Below, piece after piece: positions 42,349-52,565 of a stretch of 64,000 nt of DNA (position 1 is its first letter; every line of letters begins with the position of its first letter). A program made the translations under genes and the position numbers. The notes beneath the pieces were generated by a model. It was not told the origin of the DNA, ran no database searches, and was given only the letters and a program-made list of their open reading frames with translations. Where the stretch lies: assembly GCF_005281835.1 (NCBI RefSeq), contig NZ_RZIS01000004.1, positions 310,001 to 374,000 of the forward strand. Reading direction: 5' to 3'. Source of the DNA: Vibrio profundi. Its GTDB lineage: Bacteria > Pseudomonadota > Gammaproteobacteria > Enterobacterales > Vibrionaceae.

Positions 42349-42429
42349 TTAATCCTCTTTCGAAACTTGGCGGTTTTTAACGGGCTGATTGTGCCGTTAA
42401 AAGCTAAATATGTAAAGTTGTCGCGTATT

Positions 42430-43128
42430 CTACCCTTGCCACCGCTGATTTACTAGCCTTTGATGACGTTGAAATCGCACTTTATAGTTCATAGCTGGGC
42501 ATTCATCGATCTGATAGCCCAAATATAGCCAGTGTTTGTTGGTATTTTGGCTATATTGGATCTGAAGGAGCACAGCGAGTGTACCTAGTGATAAATCAAT
42601 GTCTGGGGCAAAGAAGGTATAGAATGCGCTAGTACTGTGTTCCATAATATCTGTGACGGCGATAGCTATCAGCCTAGTATCTTCATATATATGTAGAAAT
42701 TGAGTCGACAACCAATCGTTTGTTGAGAACTGTTCAAATTCTTTTTTCTTTGGCGGGTACATAGTCCCGTTACGATGGCGTTCTGAAATATACTCGCTAT
42801 ATAAATCGAACCAATTAGAGTCCATCTCACTTTTCATTTCCCACCGGAACGATTTCGCTTTGTTTAAGACTCGTTTCTGGCTTTTTGAGAGTTTAAAGTC
42901 AGCTATTGATACTCTAATAGCATGGCAGGCTCGGCATTGGTCACAGTGAGGTTTGTAAATTGTTTCACCACTTCGACGAAATCCATTAGCAAGAAGTACT
43001 TCGTAGTTATCTGGTGTGTGCATACTTGTATCCAAAGCAACAGCAACACGCTCCTGACGTTCAGGCAAATAGCTACATGAGTGGTTATCAGTTAGTCCGA
43101 TTTTGATTTGGTGTAAATCTTGATTCAT
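42430..43128 (-). CDS. bpt: Aspartate/glutamate leucyltransferase (Bpt)
   Basis: A 232-residue protein-tRNA transferase that adds leucine to N-terminal Asp or Glu, turning them into primary N-degrons. The Cys-rich CDQCRACHAIRV motif near 60-72 is the family signature, as in eukaryotic ATE1. It begins 5 bp after aat. E. coli lacks this gene, but Vibrio species have it. It pairs with aat and the opposite-strand clpS-clpA to form a local N-end-rule module. Confidence 0.93.
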   Translation of the reverse strand: MNQDLHQIKIGLTDNHSCSYLPERQERVAVALDTSMHTPDNYEVLLANGFRRSGETIYKPHCDQCRACHAIRVSIADFKLSKSQKRVLNKAKSFRWEMKSEMDSNWFDLYSEYISERHRNGTMYPPKKKEFEQFSTNDWLSTQFLHIYEDTRLIAIAVTDIMEHSTSAFYTFFAPDIDLSLGTLAVLLQIQYSQNTNKHWLYLGYQIDECPAMNYKVRFQRHQRLVNQRWQG

Positions 43129-43133
43129 TTAGA

Positions 43134-43838
43134 TCAAACCTTTAGCCATTGTGGTTCAAAACAACCTTCAGTGAGTGCTTTTTCTTTAAAGGATAGCAAC
43201 GAATCGAAAAACTCTTCGCGTTCAAGCTCATGAGCACCCAAAGATTCAAGGTGTGGGTTCATTACCTGACAGTCGATGAGTTGACCTTGGTGGGAAGTGA
43301 AGTGCTCGCAAAAGTACCACAGAGCGATTTTAGAAGCGTTTGTCTGTAAGCTAAACATCGACTCACCACAAAAAATTTGCCCGCGTTTTATGCCATAGAG
43401 TCCGCCAACAAGCTCTTGATTTTGCCAAACTTCTACAGAGTGGCAATGGCCTTGTCCCGCTAATTCAATATAGGCTTGCTGCATTTCATCATTAAGCCAC
43501 GTTTCTTCTGCTGGTCGTAGTGAAGAGCATAATTGGATAACCTTGGATGTAGCTTTATTGATACTAACTGAATAACCTGTCTTTCTTTGAAACTTTTTGA
43601 GACTTTTTGATGGTTTAAAGGTCTTAGGATCAAAGACAGCCCTTGGTGATGGACTCCACCAAAGGATAGGCTCGCCTGGGCCATACCAAGGGAAAATACC
43701 ATGACTGTATGCGTTGAGTATTCGCTCTGAAGACAAATCCCCACCAAATGCGAGTAAACCATTAGGGTCGTCTAATGCGTCGAAAGGGGAGGGGAATTCG
43801 ATACTGTTAGCGTCTAGCTCTGTAAGGTATATAGTCAT
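43134..43838 (-). CDS. aat: Leucyl/phenylalanyl-tRNA-protein transferase
   Basis: A 234-residue GNAT-fold transferase adding Leu or Phe to N-terminal Lys or Arg. Motifs include FPWYGPGEPILWWSPSPRAVF near 47-68, GGLYG near 143 and the CESMFS segment. First gene of aat-bpt. Upstream it is divergent from a glycine-zipper protein with only 36 bp between start codons, so the two promoters must overlap. Confidence 0.95.
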   Translation of the reverse strand: MTIYLTELDANSIEFPSPFDALDDPNGLLAFGGDLSSERILNAYSHGIFPWYGPGEPILWWSPSPRAVFDPKTFKPSKSLKKFQRKTGYSVSINKATSKVIQLCSSLRPAEETWLNDEMQQAYIELAGQGHCHSVEVWQNQELVGGLYGIKRGQIFCGESMFSLQTNASKIALWYFCEHFTSHQGQLIDCQVMNPHLESLGAHELEREEFFDSLLSFKEKALTEGCFEPQWLKV

Positions 43839-43874
43839 AGTAAACCAGCCTAAAAAGGCATTTGGAGAATCATT

Positions 43875-44330
43875 ATGAAGAAATTGTTGTGGATTTTACT
43901 TGTTTTGCCTTTGTTCGCAAATGCAGCTTACAACAGAAACCAAGCAAGGCAAGTGAATGAAGTCGTCTACGGGAAAGTGGACTCTGTCAGATACATTACT
44001 CAGCAAGAAATCGTTCAATCTCAGGCAAGTGGCTGGGAAACATTACTTGGCGCAGCGGTTGGTGGCTTAATTGGCAATCAATTCGGTGGCGGTACAGGTA
44101 AAGAAGTCGCGACCGCTGTTGGTGCGGTTGCTGGCGCAGGTGTTGCGAGGAACAGAGCCAATACCCAATATAAAGTTGAGTATAAACTGGTAGAAATTCT
44201 CATCGCGACCGATAACGGTAAGCTTATCGATGTTATTCAGGACGCCGATAAACACATGCTTTTTAATCGTGGGGATGAAGTAAGAATCCTATATTTTAAT
44301 GATGGCGTACGCGTTGATTTGGCTTATTAG
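43875..44330 (+). CDS. Glycine-zipper 2TM domain envelope protein
   Basis: A 151-residue exported protein with signal peptide (1-18, cleaved after FANA, no lipobox cysteine). Residues about 57-95 form a glycine-zipper double helix (GAAVGGLIGNQFGGGTGKE...GAVAGAGV), the SlyB/Rickettsia 17-kDa antigen fold that inserts in the outer membrane. Function unknown; related proteins stabilise the envelope during stress. Starts 36 bp from the divergent aat. Confidence 0.82.
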   Translation: MKKLLWILLVLPLFANAAYNRNQARQVNEVVYGKVDSVRYITQQEIVQSQASGWETLLGAAVGGLIGNQFGGGTGKEVATAVGAVAGAGVARNRANTQYKVEYKLVEILIATDNGKLIDVIQDADKHMLFNRGDEVRILYFNDGVRVDLAY

Positions 44331-44500
44331 AATAATCGCCAGTTTAGTTGCTTAAATATTCACCTTTTATCGTCGTATTAGCTCTGGAGTTCGAGTTTGA
44401 TTTTAGATAGTCTGCTAGTACGAAGAATTATTCATCGCTTTATCACTTAGTCTAAATAAACAGTAAAACTGAGCTAGCGATGCAAGGACTATTACATTTA

Positions 44501-45781
44501 ATGGAAAGCCTAACGTTACAACCAATTCAAAAAGTGAGTGGGGAAGTTAACCTTCCTGGCTCTAAGAGTGTTTCAAACCGTGCATTACTACTGGCTGCGT
44601 TGTCTAAAGGCACTACGCGATTAACCAATCTGCTGGATAGTGATGATATCCGCCATATGCTAAATGCGTTAACTAAGCTGGGTGTAAACTACAAACTGTC
44701 TGACAATAAAACGGTTTGTGAAGTTGAAGGTTTAGGTGGAGCATTTAAATCTGATGAAGCGCTAGAACTCTTTTTAGGTAACGCAGGTACCGCGATGCGC
44801 CCATTAGCTGCTGCATTGTGCCTTGGCAAAGGTGAGTACGTACTTACTGGTGAACCAAGAATGAAGGAGCGCCCTATTGGGCACCTAGTTGATGCATTAC
44901 GTACCGCAGGCGCAGACGTCGAATACTTAGAAAACGAAAACTACCCACCGTTAAAGATTAAAGGCACTGGGTTAAAGAGTGGTTCGGTTTCTATTGATGG
45001 TTCTATTTCAAGCCAATTTTTAACCGCGTTTTTAATGTCGGCTCCTCTTGCTGAAGGCGAAGTGAGTATTAAGATAGAAGGTGAGTTAGTTTCAAAACCT
45101 TATATCGATATTACACTGCACATCATGAAGCAGTTTGGTGTGGAAGTTGTTAACAAGGACTACCAAGAGTTTGTTATCCCGGCAGGGCAAAGCTACGTAG
45201 CGCCAGGTGACTTTTTGGTGGAAGGTGACGCCTCATCTGCTTCTTACTTTTTGGCTGCTGCTGCAATCAAAGGTGGCGAGATAAAGGTAACGGGTATCGG
45301 CAAAAATAGTATCCAAGGTGACATTCAATTTGCAGATGCTTTAGAAAAAATGGGCGCTGAAATTGAGTGGGGTGATGATTATGTGATTTCTCGTTGTGGT
45401 GAGCTGCAAGGTATTGATATGGATTACAATCATATCCCAGACGCTGCGATGACAATTGCGACCACTGCTCTGTTTGCTAAAGGCACGACGGCTATTCGTA
45501 ACGTATATAACTGGCGTGTAAAAGAAACCGATCGCTTAGCTGCAATGGCGACCGAACTTCGCAAGGTTGGTGCTGATGTAGAAGAAGGTGAGGACTACAT
45601 CATTGTAAATCCGGTTGAGAAATTAACGCATGCGAAGATTGATACATATGATGACCATCGTATGGCAATGTGTTTCTCATTGGTTGCGTTGAGTGATACG
45701 CCAGTAACGATCAATGATCCAGGGTGTACCTCTAAAACGTTCCCTGATTACTTTGATAAGCTAAAGATGCTGAGTCAATAA
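44501..45781 (+). CDS. aroA: 3-phosphoshikimate 1-carboxyvinyltransferase (EPSP synthase)
   Basis: A 426-residue shikimate-pathway enzyme joining PEP and shikimate 3-phosphate. Key motifs are present: Lys22 in [20 protein letters not shown] near 93-102 (the glycine of the glyphosate-sensitive class I enzymes), [10 protein letters not shown] and DHRMAM near 380. Start MESLTLQPI matches E. coli AroA exactly; an in-frame ATG at 44480 is less likely. Here it is not in an operon with serC; it stands between a glycine-zipper gene and yciN. Confidence 0.96.
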   Translation: MESLTLQPIQKVSGEVNLPGSKSVSNRALLLAALSKGTTRLTNLLDSDDIRHMLNALTKLGVNYKLSDNKTVCEVEGLGGAFKSDEALELFLGNAGTAMRPLAAALCLGKGEYVLTGEPRMKERPIGHLVDALRTAGADVEYLENENYPPLKIKGTGLKSGSVSIDGSISSQFLTAFLMSAPLAEGEVSIKIEGELVSKPYIDITLHIMKQFGVEVVNKDYQEFVIPAGQSYVAPGDFLVEGDASSASYFLAAAAIKGGEIKVTGIGKNSIQGDIQFADALEKMGAEIEWGDDYVISRCGELQGIDMDYNHIPDAAMTIATTALFAKGTTAIRNVYNWRVKETDRLAAMATELRKVGADVEEGEDYIIVNPVEKLTHAKIDTYDDHRMAMCFSLVALSDTPVTINDPGCTSKTFPDYFDKLKMLSQ

Positions 45782-45784
45782 TAG

Positions 45785-45812
45785 AAAAGCTTGCCTTCTG
45801 GCAAGCTTTTTA
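45785..45812. terminator. Terminator between aroA and yciN
   Basis: AAAAGCTTGCC / GGCAAGCTTTT with a TTCT loop between convergent genes. Confidence 0.9.
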
Positions 45813-45825
45813 CTTTAGCTGGGCA

Positions 45826-46074
45826 CTACTTTGTGAGCGTAAACTCTTTTGAAAGATGGTGTGCTAAGTACTTGAACATGTTGAATACAGCTGTGGTGTT
45901 AGCCGTTGGAAGGCCGTTTGCGTCTAGGAAATATTCCCCTTTAAATACGAGCACCTCATCTTTTTCTGAAACGCTGTCTGCACGCATACCTTCAATGTAA
46001 TCGTCGTGCTCTTGAATTATCTGATTTGCGATTAATAGCAGATCGAATTCAGTTATCGCCTTCTTAGCAGTCAT
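45826..46074 (-). CDS. yciN: YciN family protein (DUF2498)
   Basis: An 82-residue small protein matching E. coli YciN, with shared VLVFKGEYFLDANGLPTANT and STAVFNMFK-type segments. Function is unknown; a small alpha-beta fold. As in E. coli it lies beside topA, divergently transcribed with 440 bp between. Convergent with aroA. Confidence 0.88.
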   Translation of the reverse strand: MTAKKAITEFDLLLIANQIIQEHDDYIEGMRADSVSEKDEVLVFKGEYFLDANGLPTANTTAVFNMFKYLAHHLSKEFTLTK

Positions 46075-46516
46075 TTGTTTTTCTCACTGAGGAACAATTG
46101 CCTGATAGTGTATGAATTCAAGCGTAAGTTTCAATGATATGACAACACATAGCGTTGTCATTTTTGAATATACAGAAATTATTTTGTGATTTATGGCAAA
46201 AATCATTGAATGAAGTTCGCGTTTGAATCTATGACACGCATAGTATAGGCGCAACTTAATTGGGTGTTGCTGGGTTTTCAGTTCTACACTTCAATAATTA
46301 TTGGGCGGTGAGCTACTGCCTTTTACCATGTTCCTTGCATTGGTAAGTCGTCGATTTGTCGAGCAATCAGATCCAATTTTGAAAAAAGCGGTTGATCTTC
46401 TTGTAATCTCGCACAATAGTAAAAAAAGAAGCAATAAATTAGAACATCGTGCGCAAAAACCCAAATGATATTCAGTTGGAGTTTAAGCGTCGTGATTAAG
46501 GACGTTAGAGTCAATT
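46075..46516. other. Divergent intergenic region yciN / topA
   Basis: 442 bp. An 8-bp perfect inverted repeat ATGACAAC / GTTGTCAT (46139-46161) followed by TTTT lies near yciN. No clear topA promoter could be fixed; candidate TTGAAT and TATAGG elements near 46220-46247 have short spacing. A 63-codon antisense ORF at 46323-46514 is probably not a gene. Confidence 0.45.
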
Positions 46517-49147
46517 ATGGGTAAATCGCTCGTTATAGTGGAGTCGCCAGCCAAGGCCAAAACTATTAATAAATATCTTGGTAAAGACTTTGTCGTTAAG
46601 TCGAGTGTAGGTCACGTCCGTGACTTACCAACGGCAGGTCAAAGCACTGGTAAGAAAGCCGCAGCAGTTTCAACAAAAGGTATGAGCCCAGAAGAGAAGG
46701 CTCGTATCAAGAAAGAAAAAGACCGCAAAGCGCTTATTAAAAAGATGGGCATTAACCCATATCAGGATTGGGATGCAAATTATCAAATCCTTCCGGGTAA
46801 AGAAAAAGTAGTAGCGGAACTACAAAAACTGGCCAAAGACGCTGACCATGTTTATCTCGCAACCGATTTGGACCGCGAAGGAGAAGCTATCGCATGGCAC
46901 CTTCGTGAGATCATCGGTGGCGATGAAGCGCGATACAAACGAGTTGTTTTTAACGAAATTACAAAAAACGCTATCCAGCAAGCATTTGAAACTCCAGGTG
47001 AGTTGAATATGGATGGGGTTAACGCTCAACAAGCACGCCGCTTCATGGACCGTGTTGTGGGTTTCATGGTGTCTCCATTACTTTGGAAAAAAGTAGCTCG
47101 TGGCTTGTCTGCTGGCCGTGTTCAGTCGGTGGCAGTAAAGCTGCTAGTTGAACGTGAGCGCGAAATCAATGCGTTTATCCCAGAAGAGTTTTGGGATATT
47201 CATGCCGATACTAAAACGACGGATAAGTCTGACTTTAGGTTACAAGTCGCTCAGAAAGACGGAGTCGCTTTCAAGCCAGAAAATGAAGCGCAAACTAATT
47301 CGGCTCTTTCTGTACTAGAGAAAGCTAAGTATGAAGTGTGTAAACGTGAAGACCGCCCAACGAAAAGTAAGCCGTCTGCACCGTATATTACTTCGACGCT
47401 TCAACAGGCTGCGAGTACTCGTTTAGGCTACGGCGTAAAGAAAACAATGATGTTAGCTCAGCGTCTTTATGAAGCAGGTTACATCACATATATGCGTACT
47501 GATTCGACGAACTTAAGTTCAGAAGCAGTCGACGCGGCTCGTGAATACATTAACAGTGAATTCGGAGGTAAATATTTACCTGAGAAACCACTGGTTTATG
47601 GCAGTAAAGAAGGCGCACAAGAGGCTCACGAAGCGATTCGTCCATCAAGTGTAGACGTACTATCTGATGACCTTAAAGGCGTAGATGCAGACGCACACAA
47701 GCTTTATTCGCTTATTTGGAATCAGTTTGTTGCTTGTCAGATGACTCCAGCGCAATACGATTCAACAACAATTAGTGTGAAAGCTGAAGAGTACACTCTA
47801 AAAGCTAAAGGTCGAATTCTGAAATTTGACGGTTGGACTCGCGTTCAACGTCCAATGGGCAAGAATGAAGATACTATTCTTCCTTCAGTGCAAATTGGCG
47901 ACAAGTTAGATTTGGTTACACTCGATCCTAAGCAGCACTTCACTAAGCCGCCAGCACGTTTCACGGAAGCGGCGCTGGTTAAAGAATTAGAAAAGCGTGG
48001 TATTGGACGCCCATCTACTTACGCATCGATCATTTCAACGATTCAAGATCGTGGTTATGTGAAAGTGGAACAGCGTCGCTTCTATGCTGAGAAAATGGGT
48101 GAGATTGTTACTGACCGTCTAGATGGCAGCTTCAATGACCTAATGAACTATGATTTCACCGCTCGAATGGAACAAAAGTTGGACCAAATCGCGGAAGGTG
48201 AAACAAGCTGGAAAGGCGTTCTAGATAACTTCTTTACAGATTTTACAGGCGACTTAGAGAAAGCAGACTTAGATGAAGAGTCTGGTGGTATGAAGCCTAA
48301 CCATATTGTTGAGACAGATATCGAGTGTCCGACATGTAGCCGTCCAATGGGTATTAGAACAGCTTCAACAGGTGTTTTCTTGGGTTGTTCAGGCTATGCA
48401 TTGCCACCGAAAGAGCGCTGTAAAACCACGATTAACCTAGGTGATGAAGAAGGCATTATTAACGTTCTGGAAGAAGACGTTGAAACGGCTGCACTTCGCG
48501 CTAAAAAGCGCTGTCCAATCTGTGAAACAGCGATGGATGCTTACTTAATCGATGACAAACGTAAAATGCACGTTTGTGGTAATAACCCTAACTGTGAAGG
48601 CTATGTAGTTGAGCATGGTGAATTCAAAGTGAAAGGTTATGACGGCCCTGTTGTTGAGTGTGACAAATGTAATTCCGACATGGTTCTGAAAAACGGTCGT
48701 TTTGGTAAGTACATGGATTGTACGAGTGAAGACTGTAAGAATACTCGTAAGATTCTTAAGAACGGTGAAGTTGCGCCGCCAAAAGAAGACCCGGTACATT
48801 TCCCTGAATTGCCTTGTGAAAACTCGGATGCGTATTTTGTATTGCGAGACGGCGCTTCTGGTTTATTCATGGCAGCGAGTAACTTCCCTAAATCGCGCGA
48901 GACTCGTGCTCCGTTAGTGGAAGAGTTGGTTCGATTTAAAGATAGAATTTCTCCTAAGTTCCAGTACTTAACGACAGCTCCAGTTGCAGACCCAGACGGT
49001 AAGCCGACAGTCGTTCGTTTTAGCCGTAAGTCTAAAGAGAATTACGTACGTACTGAGAGTGATGGTAAGCCATCGGGTTGGACAGCTCTTTACATAGACG
49101 GTAAGTGGGAAATCACGGACAAACGTAAAAAGCCAAAAGAAAAATAA
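46517..49147 (+). CDS. topA: DNA topoisomerase I
   Basis: An 876-residue type IA topoisomerase relaxing negative supercoils. The TOPRIM domain (about 1-150, [13 protein letters not shown]) and active-site Tyr325 in ITYMRTDST are intact. The C-terminal part carries three tetracysteine zinc ribbons (CPTC..., CPIC..., CDKC...) and further ribbon-like domains; length is close to E. coli TopA (865). Divergent from yciN and followed by a terminator. Confidence 0.97.
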   Translation: MGKSLVIVESPAKAKTINKYLGKDFVVKSSVGHVRDLPTAGQSTGKKAAAVSTKGMSPEEKARIKKEKDRKALIKKMGINPYQDWDANYQILPGKEKVVAELQKLAKDADHVYLATDLDREGEAIAWHLREIIGGDEARYKRVVFNEITKNAIQQAFETPGELNMDGVNAQQARRFMDRVVGFMVSPLLWKKVARGLSAGRVQSVAVKLLVEREREINAFIPEEFWDIHADTKTTDKSDFRLQVAQKDGVAFKPENEAQTNSALSVLEKAKYEVCKREDRPTKSKPSAPYITSTLQQAASTRLGYGVKKTMMLAQRLYEAGYITYMRTDSTNLSSEAVDAAREYINSEFGGKYLPEKPLVYGSKEGAQEAHEAIRPSSVDVLSDDLKGVDADAHKLYSLIWNQFVACQMTPAQYDSTTISVKAEEYTLKAKGRILKFDGWTRVQRPMGKNEDTILPSVQIGDKLDLVTLDPKQHFTKPPARFTEAALVKELEKRGIGRPSTYASIISTIQDRGYVKVEQRRFYAEKMGEIVTDRLDGSFNDLMNYDFTARMEQKLDQIAEGETSWKGVLDNFFTDFTGDLEKADLDEESGGMKPNHIVETDIECPTCSRPMGIRTASTGVFLGCSGYALPPKERCKTTINLGDEEGIINVLEEDVETAALRAKKRCPICETAMDAYLIDDKRKMHVCGNNPNCEGYVVEHGEFKVKGYDGPVVECDKCNSDMVLKNGRFGKYMDCTSEDCKNTRKILKNGEVAPPKEDPVHFPELPCENSDAYFVLRDGASGLFMAASNFPKSRETRAPLVEELVRFKDRISPKFQYLTTAPVADPDGKPTVVRFSRKSKENYVRTESDGKPSGWTALYIDGKWEITDKRKKPKEK

Positions 49148-49152
49148 AAACG

Positions 49153-49181
49153 AAAAGCAGCCGATTGGCTGCTTTTTTTTG
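49153..49181 (+). terminator. Terminator of topA
   Basis: AAAAGCAGCC / GGCTGCTTTT with a GATT loop and an 8-base T run. Confidence 0.92.
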
Positions 49182-49669
49182 TCTATATATTCATGGCTGA
49201 AATGTTGAATGATGACTCAGTGGTTTCGTGTATTTAGGTGACGAAACTGAATTAAAATTACATTAATCTCTGTAAATGTAGTTTCATATGTGTCACATTG
49301 CTGTAACGACTTTTAAATATCCTAATTCAGTTTCAAAATCGCCTTTGTATAGGGTTGTGTTTAGTTGCTGTTAATATCTTGTAAGCTAAGGCTTTTGTTG
49401 TGTGAGCTAGCTTAAGAGTTAGAAAAGCAATTGATACCAATAACACGGAATGGCGTATTTAAAATTGAATTCGGTAGAGAAATCGATAAATTATAAGAAA
49501 CAAAGTGCAAAGAATAGTGCACATATTACAACGTTTGGCTTAGTTTTGTTTCACCTATCAAAATGAATATCTGCTAAGTACCGAAAACCATAGTTGGTGT
49601 TTACGTCCCCTGAGGCCTCCTCGTTGTAAACATCAATAACTGACAAGCTATAAATATATGGAGAATAAA
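49182..49669 (+). other. Long leader region upstream of glgC
   Basis: About 490 bp without coding potential. A 9-bp stem GGTGTTTAC/GTAAACATC (one wobble) spans 49596-49633, its loop carrying CCTCC, which is complementary to the glgC ribosome site GGAG at 49660-49663. Promoter elements were not resolved. Confidence 0.45.
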
Positions 49670-50887
49670 ATGGCTGGTGTATTGGGAATGATTCTTGCTG
49701 GCGGTGAAGGTTCACGTTTACGTCCTTTAACCGAATCCCGTAGTAAACCTTCAGTTCCTTTCGGTGGTAGCTACCGTCTAATTGATTTCGCTTTAAATAA
49801 CTTTGTTAATGCCGATCTAATGAAGATCTACGTGTTAACTCAGTTCAAATCACAATCGCTATTCCACCATATGAAAAAAGGTTGGAATATCAGCGGAATT
49901 ACAGACCGTTTCATCGACCCGATTCCTGCGCAAATGCGTACAGGCAAACGTTGGTATGAAGGAACTGCAGATGCGATTTACCAAAACCTCCGCTTTATGG
50001 AACTGGAAGAGCCAGAGCAGGTGTGTATTTTTGGTTCTGACCACATCTACAAAATGGACATTAAGCAGATGCTTGACTTCCACAAAGAAAAAGAAGCATC
50101 GTTAACGGTTTCAGCACTTCGCATGCCATTGGCTGAAGCGTCTGAGTTTGGTGTTATCGAAGTAGATGCCGAAGGGCGCATGATTGGCTTTGAAGAAAAG
50201 CCAGCGAACCCTAAGCCTATTCCAGGTGATCCTGAGTCTGCATTGGTATCAATGGGCAACTACGTTTTTGAAGCGAAAAACCTGTTTGCTGAATTGATTG
50301 AAGATGCTGATAAAGAAGGTTCGTCACACGATTTCGGTAAAGATATTATTCCAAACATGTTCCCTCGCGGAGATGTGTTTGTTTATGATTTCAGCACTAA
50401 CCGCATTACAGGTGAGCGAGAAGAAGTGTACTGGCGCGATGTTGGTACAATCGACGCTTACTGGCAAGCGCATATGGATTTACTAGAGAAAGATGCTCCT
50501 TTCTCACTGTATAATCGTAAATGGCCACTTCATACTTACTATCCACCACTGCCACCAGCTACTTTCTCTGACTCGGACAACGGGCGTGTACAAATTATCG
50601 ATAGCTTAGTCTGTAACGGTAGCTTGGTTCGTGGCTCTCGTATTGAAAAGTGTGTACTAGGTTTCCGTAGTAATATCGCATCAGCTTGTGATATCAGCCA
50701 AAGCATCTTGCTAGGCGATGTTAAAGTAGGCGAAGGTTGTGTGTTACGTCGTGTAATTATCGACAAAGATGCAGATATAGCACCAGGTACACAAATCGGT
50801 GTTAACCTTCAGGAAGACAAAAAGCATTACCATGTTTCAGAAGATGGTGTAGTTGTTATTCCTAAAGGAGCCCGTGTTGGTTACTAA
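49670..50887 (+). CDS. glgC: Glucose-1-phosphate adenylyltransferase
   Basis: A 405-residue ADP-glucose pyrophosphorylase, first committed step of glycogen synthesis. N-terminal nucleotide motif GGEGSRLRPLTESRSKPSVP and the FEEKPANP sugar-phosphate site are present; the C-terminal left-handed beta-helix follows. The start at 49670 is chosen because GGAG lies 6 bases ahead and overlaps an earlier ATG. It overlaps the start region of glgA, so the pair is translationally coupled. Other glycogen genes are not in the window. Confidence 0.95.
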   Translation: MAGVLGMILAGGEGSRLRPLTESRSKPSVPFGGSYRLIDFALNNFVNADLMKIYVLTQFKSQSLFHHMKKGWNISGITDRFIDPIPAQMRTGKRWYEGTADAIYQNLRFMELEEPEQVCIFGSDHIYKMDIKQMLDFHKEKEASLTVSALRMPLAEASEFGVIEVDAEGRMIGFEEKPANPKPIPGDPESALVSMGNYVFEAKNLFAELIEDADKEGSSHDFGKDIIPNMFPRGDVFVYDFSTNRITGEREEVYWRDVGTIDAYWQAHMDLLEKDAPFSLYNRKWPLHTYYPPLPPATFSDSDNGRVQIIDSLVCNGSLVRGSRIEKCVLGFRSNIASACDISQSILLGDVKVGEGCVLRRVIIDKDADIAPGTQIGVNLQEDKKHYHVSEDGVVVIPKGARVGY

Positions 50888-52331
50888 GACGTTTTCGGTA
50901 CTATTTGTAGCGTCAGAAGTAGAAGGTTTGATTAAAAGTGGAGGCTTGGCTGATGTTGCCAAGGCTCTGCCTAAAGCTCTACAGAACTTAGAACAAGATG
51001 TTCGCGTTACAATTCCTGCCTACAGTAAAATCTCAAATATTGAGTCAGCAGAAGTTATTCTTTCAACAGAGCTTACTCACTGGCCTCATACTGCTTATCA
51101 AGTAAAAAAACTCTATGTAGATGACGTTGAAGTTTTCGCTATTGATTGTGCGAAGTATTTCGATCGTCCAGAAATGTATGCGGAAAATAACCAAGCCTAT
51201 ACCGACAATGGGGAACGTTTCTCGTTTTTCAGTGCCGCAAGTTTAGATATGTTACCTAAACTAGGTTTCAAACCAGATGTCGTGCATGCGAACGATTGGC
51301 ATACGGGGTTTGTCCCTTATCTACTAAAAGCTCGCTATAGCCAAGATGAGTTTTATCAAGGCATGCGCAGTGTTATCTCCATCCATAATGCCGTGTTTAA
51401 AGGTGTGTTTAGTTACGACGAAGTACAAAACTTACCTGAAATGCACAGCCGTAATGTTCCTGAGGCTGCGGTAAGCGACACGCATGTCACTATGCTTAGA
51501 GCGGGCGTTATGTGCGCGGATAAGATCAATGCGGTTAGTCCAACTTATGCTGAAGAGTTAAAAACAGAGCTCGGTAGTCATGGAATGGCTGGAGAGTTCC
51601 AACATCGAACAGACGATCTTTTTGGTATTCTAAATGGCTGTGACTACAGTGCTTGGAACCCTGAGACTGATAGTGCATTGCCTAAGAACTACAAAGCGAC
51701 TCAGCAAAGTATGGTTCGTGGCAAAAACGCTTGTAAACAAGCTTTGCAAAGTAAGGTAGGGCTCCCAAGTAGAGATTGTGCTGTATATGGTATGGTTTGT
51801 AGACTGACTAACCAGAAAGGTGTGCATTACTTGCTTCCAATTATCGAGCAGTTCTTGAAAAATGATCTGCAGGTAGTGGTAGTAGGCACAGGCGATCCTG
51901 TTCTAGCGAGCCAGTTAAAAGAAGTCGCGGCAATGCATTCAGACAAGTTCGCCTTTATCGAAGCATACAACAATGATCTAGCGCACTTGGTAGAAGCCGG
52001 ATCTGATTTCTTTTTGATGCCTTCTGAATTTGAACCTTGTGGGTTGAATCAAATCTATAGTATGGCTTACGGCACGCTACCTATCGTACGTGCAGTTGGT
52101 GGACTAAAAGATAGCGTTAATAACTACGATGAAACCCCAGAGGTAGCGACAGGCTTTTCATTCATTGAACCAACACCTGAAGCCTTGTTGATCGTGTTAC
52201 TGCGCTCTTTACTGCTTTACGCTCAATCCCCGGCTGAAATTAAACGTTTACAATTGTACGCAATGCAACAAGATTTCAGTTGGGATGATGCAGCGAAGGA
52301 ATACTTGTCTATGTATCAAACTGCATTTTAA
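50877..52331 (+). CDS. glgA: Glycogen synthase
   Basis: A 484-residue GT5 glycosyltransferase transferring glucose from ADP-glucose to glycogen. The N-terminal substrate loop is SEVEGLIKSGGLADV (usually KTGGL), and the C-terminal motif SEFEPCGLNQIYSMAYGT is intact. No ATG fits: AAAGGAG at 50864-50870 lies inside glgC and positions either GTG at 50874 or TTG at 50877; TTG has the better 6-base spacing. The overlap with glgC is 11 bases. Ends at a terminator. Confidence 0.92.
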   Translation: MVTKTFSVLFVASEVEGLIKSGGLADVAKALPKALQNLEQDVRVTIPAYSKISNIESAEVILSTELTHWPHTAYQVKKLYVDDVEVFAIDCAKYFDRPEMYAENNQAYTDNGERFSFFSAASLDMLPKLGFKPDVVHANDWHTGFVPYLLKARYSQDEFYQGMRSVISIHNAVFKGVFSYDEVQNLPEMHSRNVPEAAVSDTHVTMLRAGVMCADKINAVSPTYAEELKTELGSHGMAGEFQHRTDDLFGILNGCDYSAWNPETDSALPKNYKATQQSMVRGKNACKQALQSKVGLPSRDCAVYGMVCRLTNQKGVHYLLPIIEQFLKNDLQVVVVGTGDPVLASQLKEVAAMHSDKFAFIEAYNNDLAHLVEAGSDFFLMPSEFEPCGLNQIYSMAYGTLPIVRAVGGLKDSVNNYDETPEVATGFSFIEPTPEALLIVLLRSLLLYAQSPAEIKRLQLYAMQQDFSWDDAAKEYLSMYQTAF

Positions 52332-52353
52332 AACGTATTTCTTGGAAACATTT

Positions 52354-52383
52354 AAAAAAAGACGCTGATACGCGTCTTTTTTT
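52354..52383 (+). terminator. Terminator of glgA
   Basis: AAAGACGC / GCGTCTTT with a 6-base loop and a long T run. Confidence 0.85.
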
Positions 52384-52565
52384 GTGGTCAGATGTCAGTC
52401 AATTATCGAAATTGGAACTAGGAATTACTGAAGAAGTAATGTACAAAATACACCACTACTATTCATCAAAGATATTGTTTGATTGACAGAGTTATCACTT
52501 TATACGTAAGGAATTGTGATAGTCTTCATCTTCAATTTTTTAGTATCGATTATAAAAATATTATT

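Noticed and set aside
46323..46514. 63-codon minus-strand ORF ending two bases before topA
   Set aside because: Hydrophobic, aromatic-rich translation with no recognisable homology, and it occupies the expected topA promoter region.
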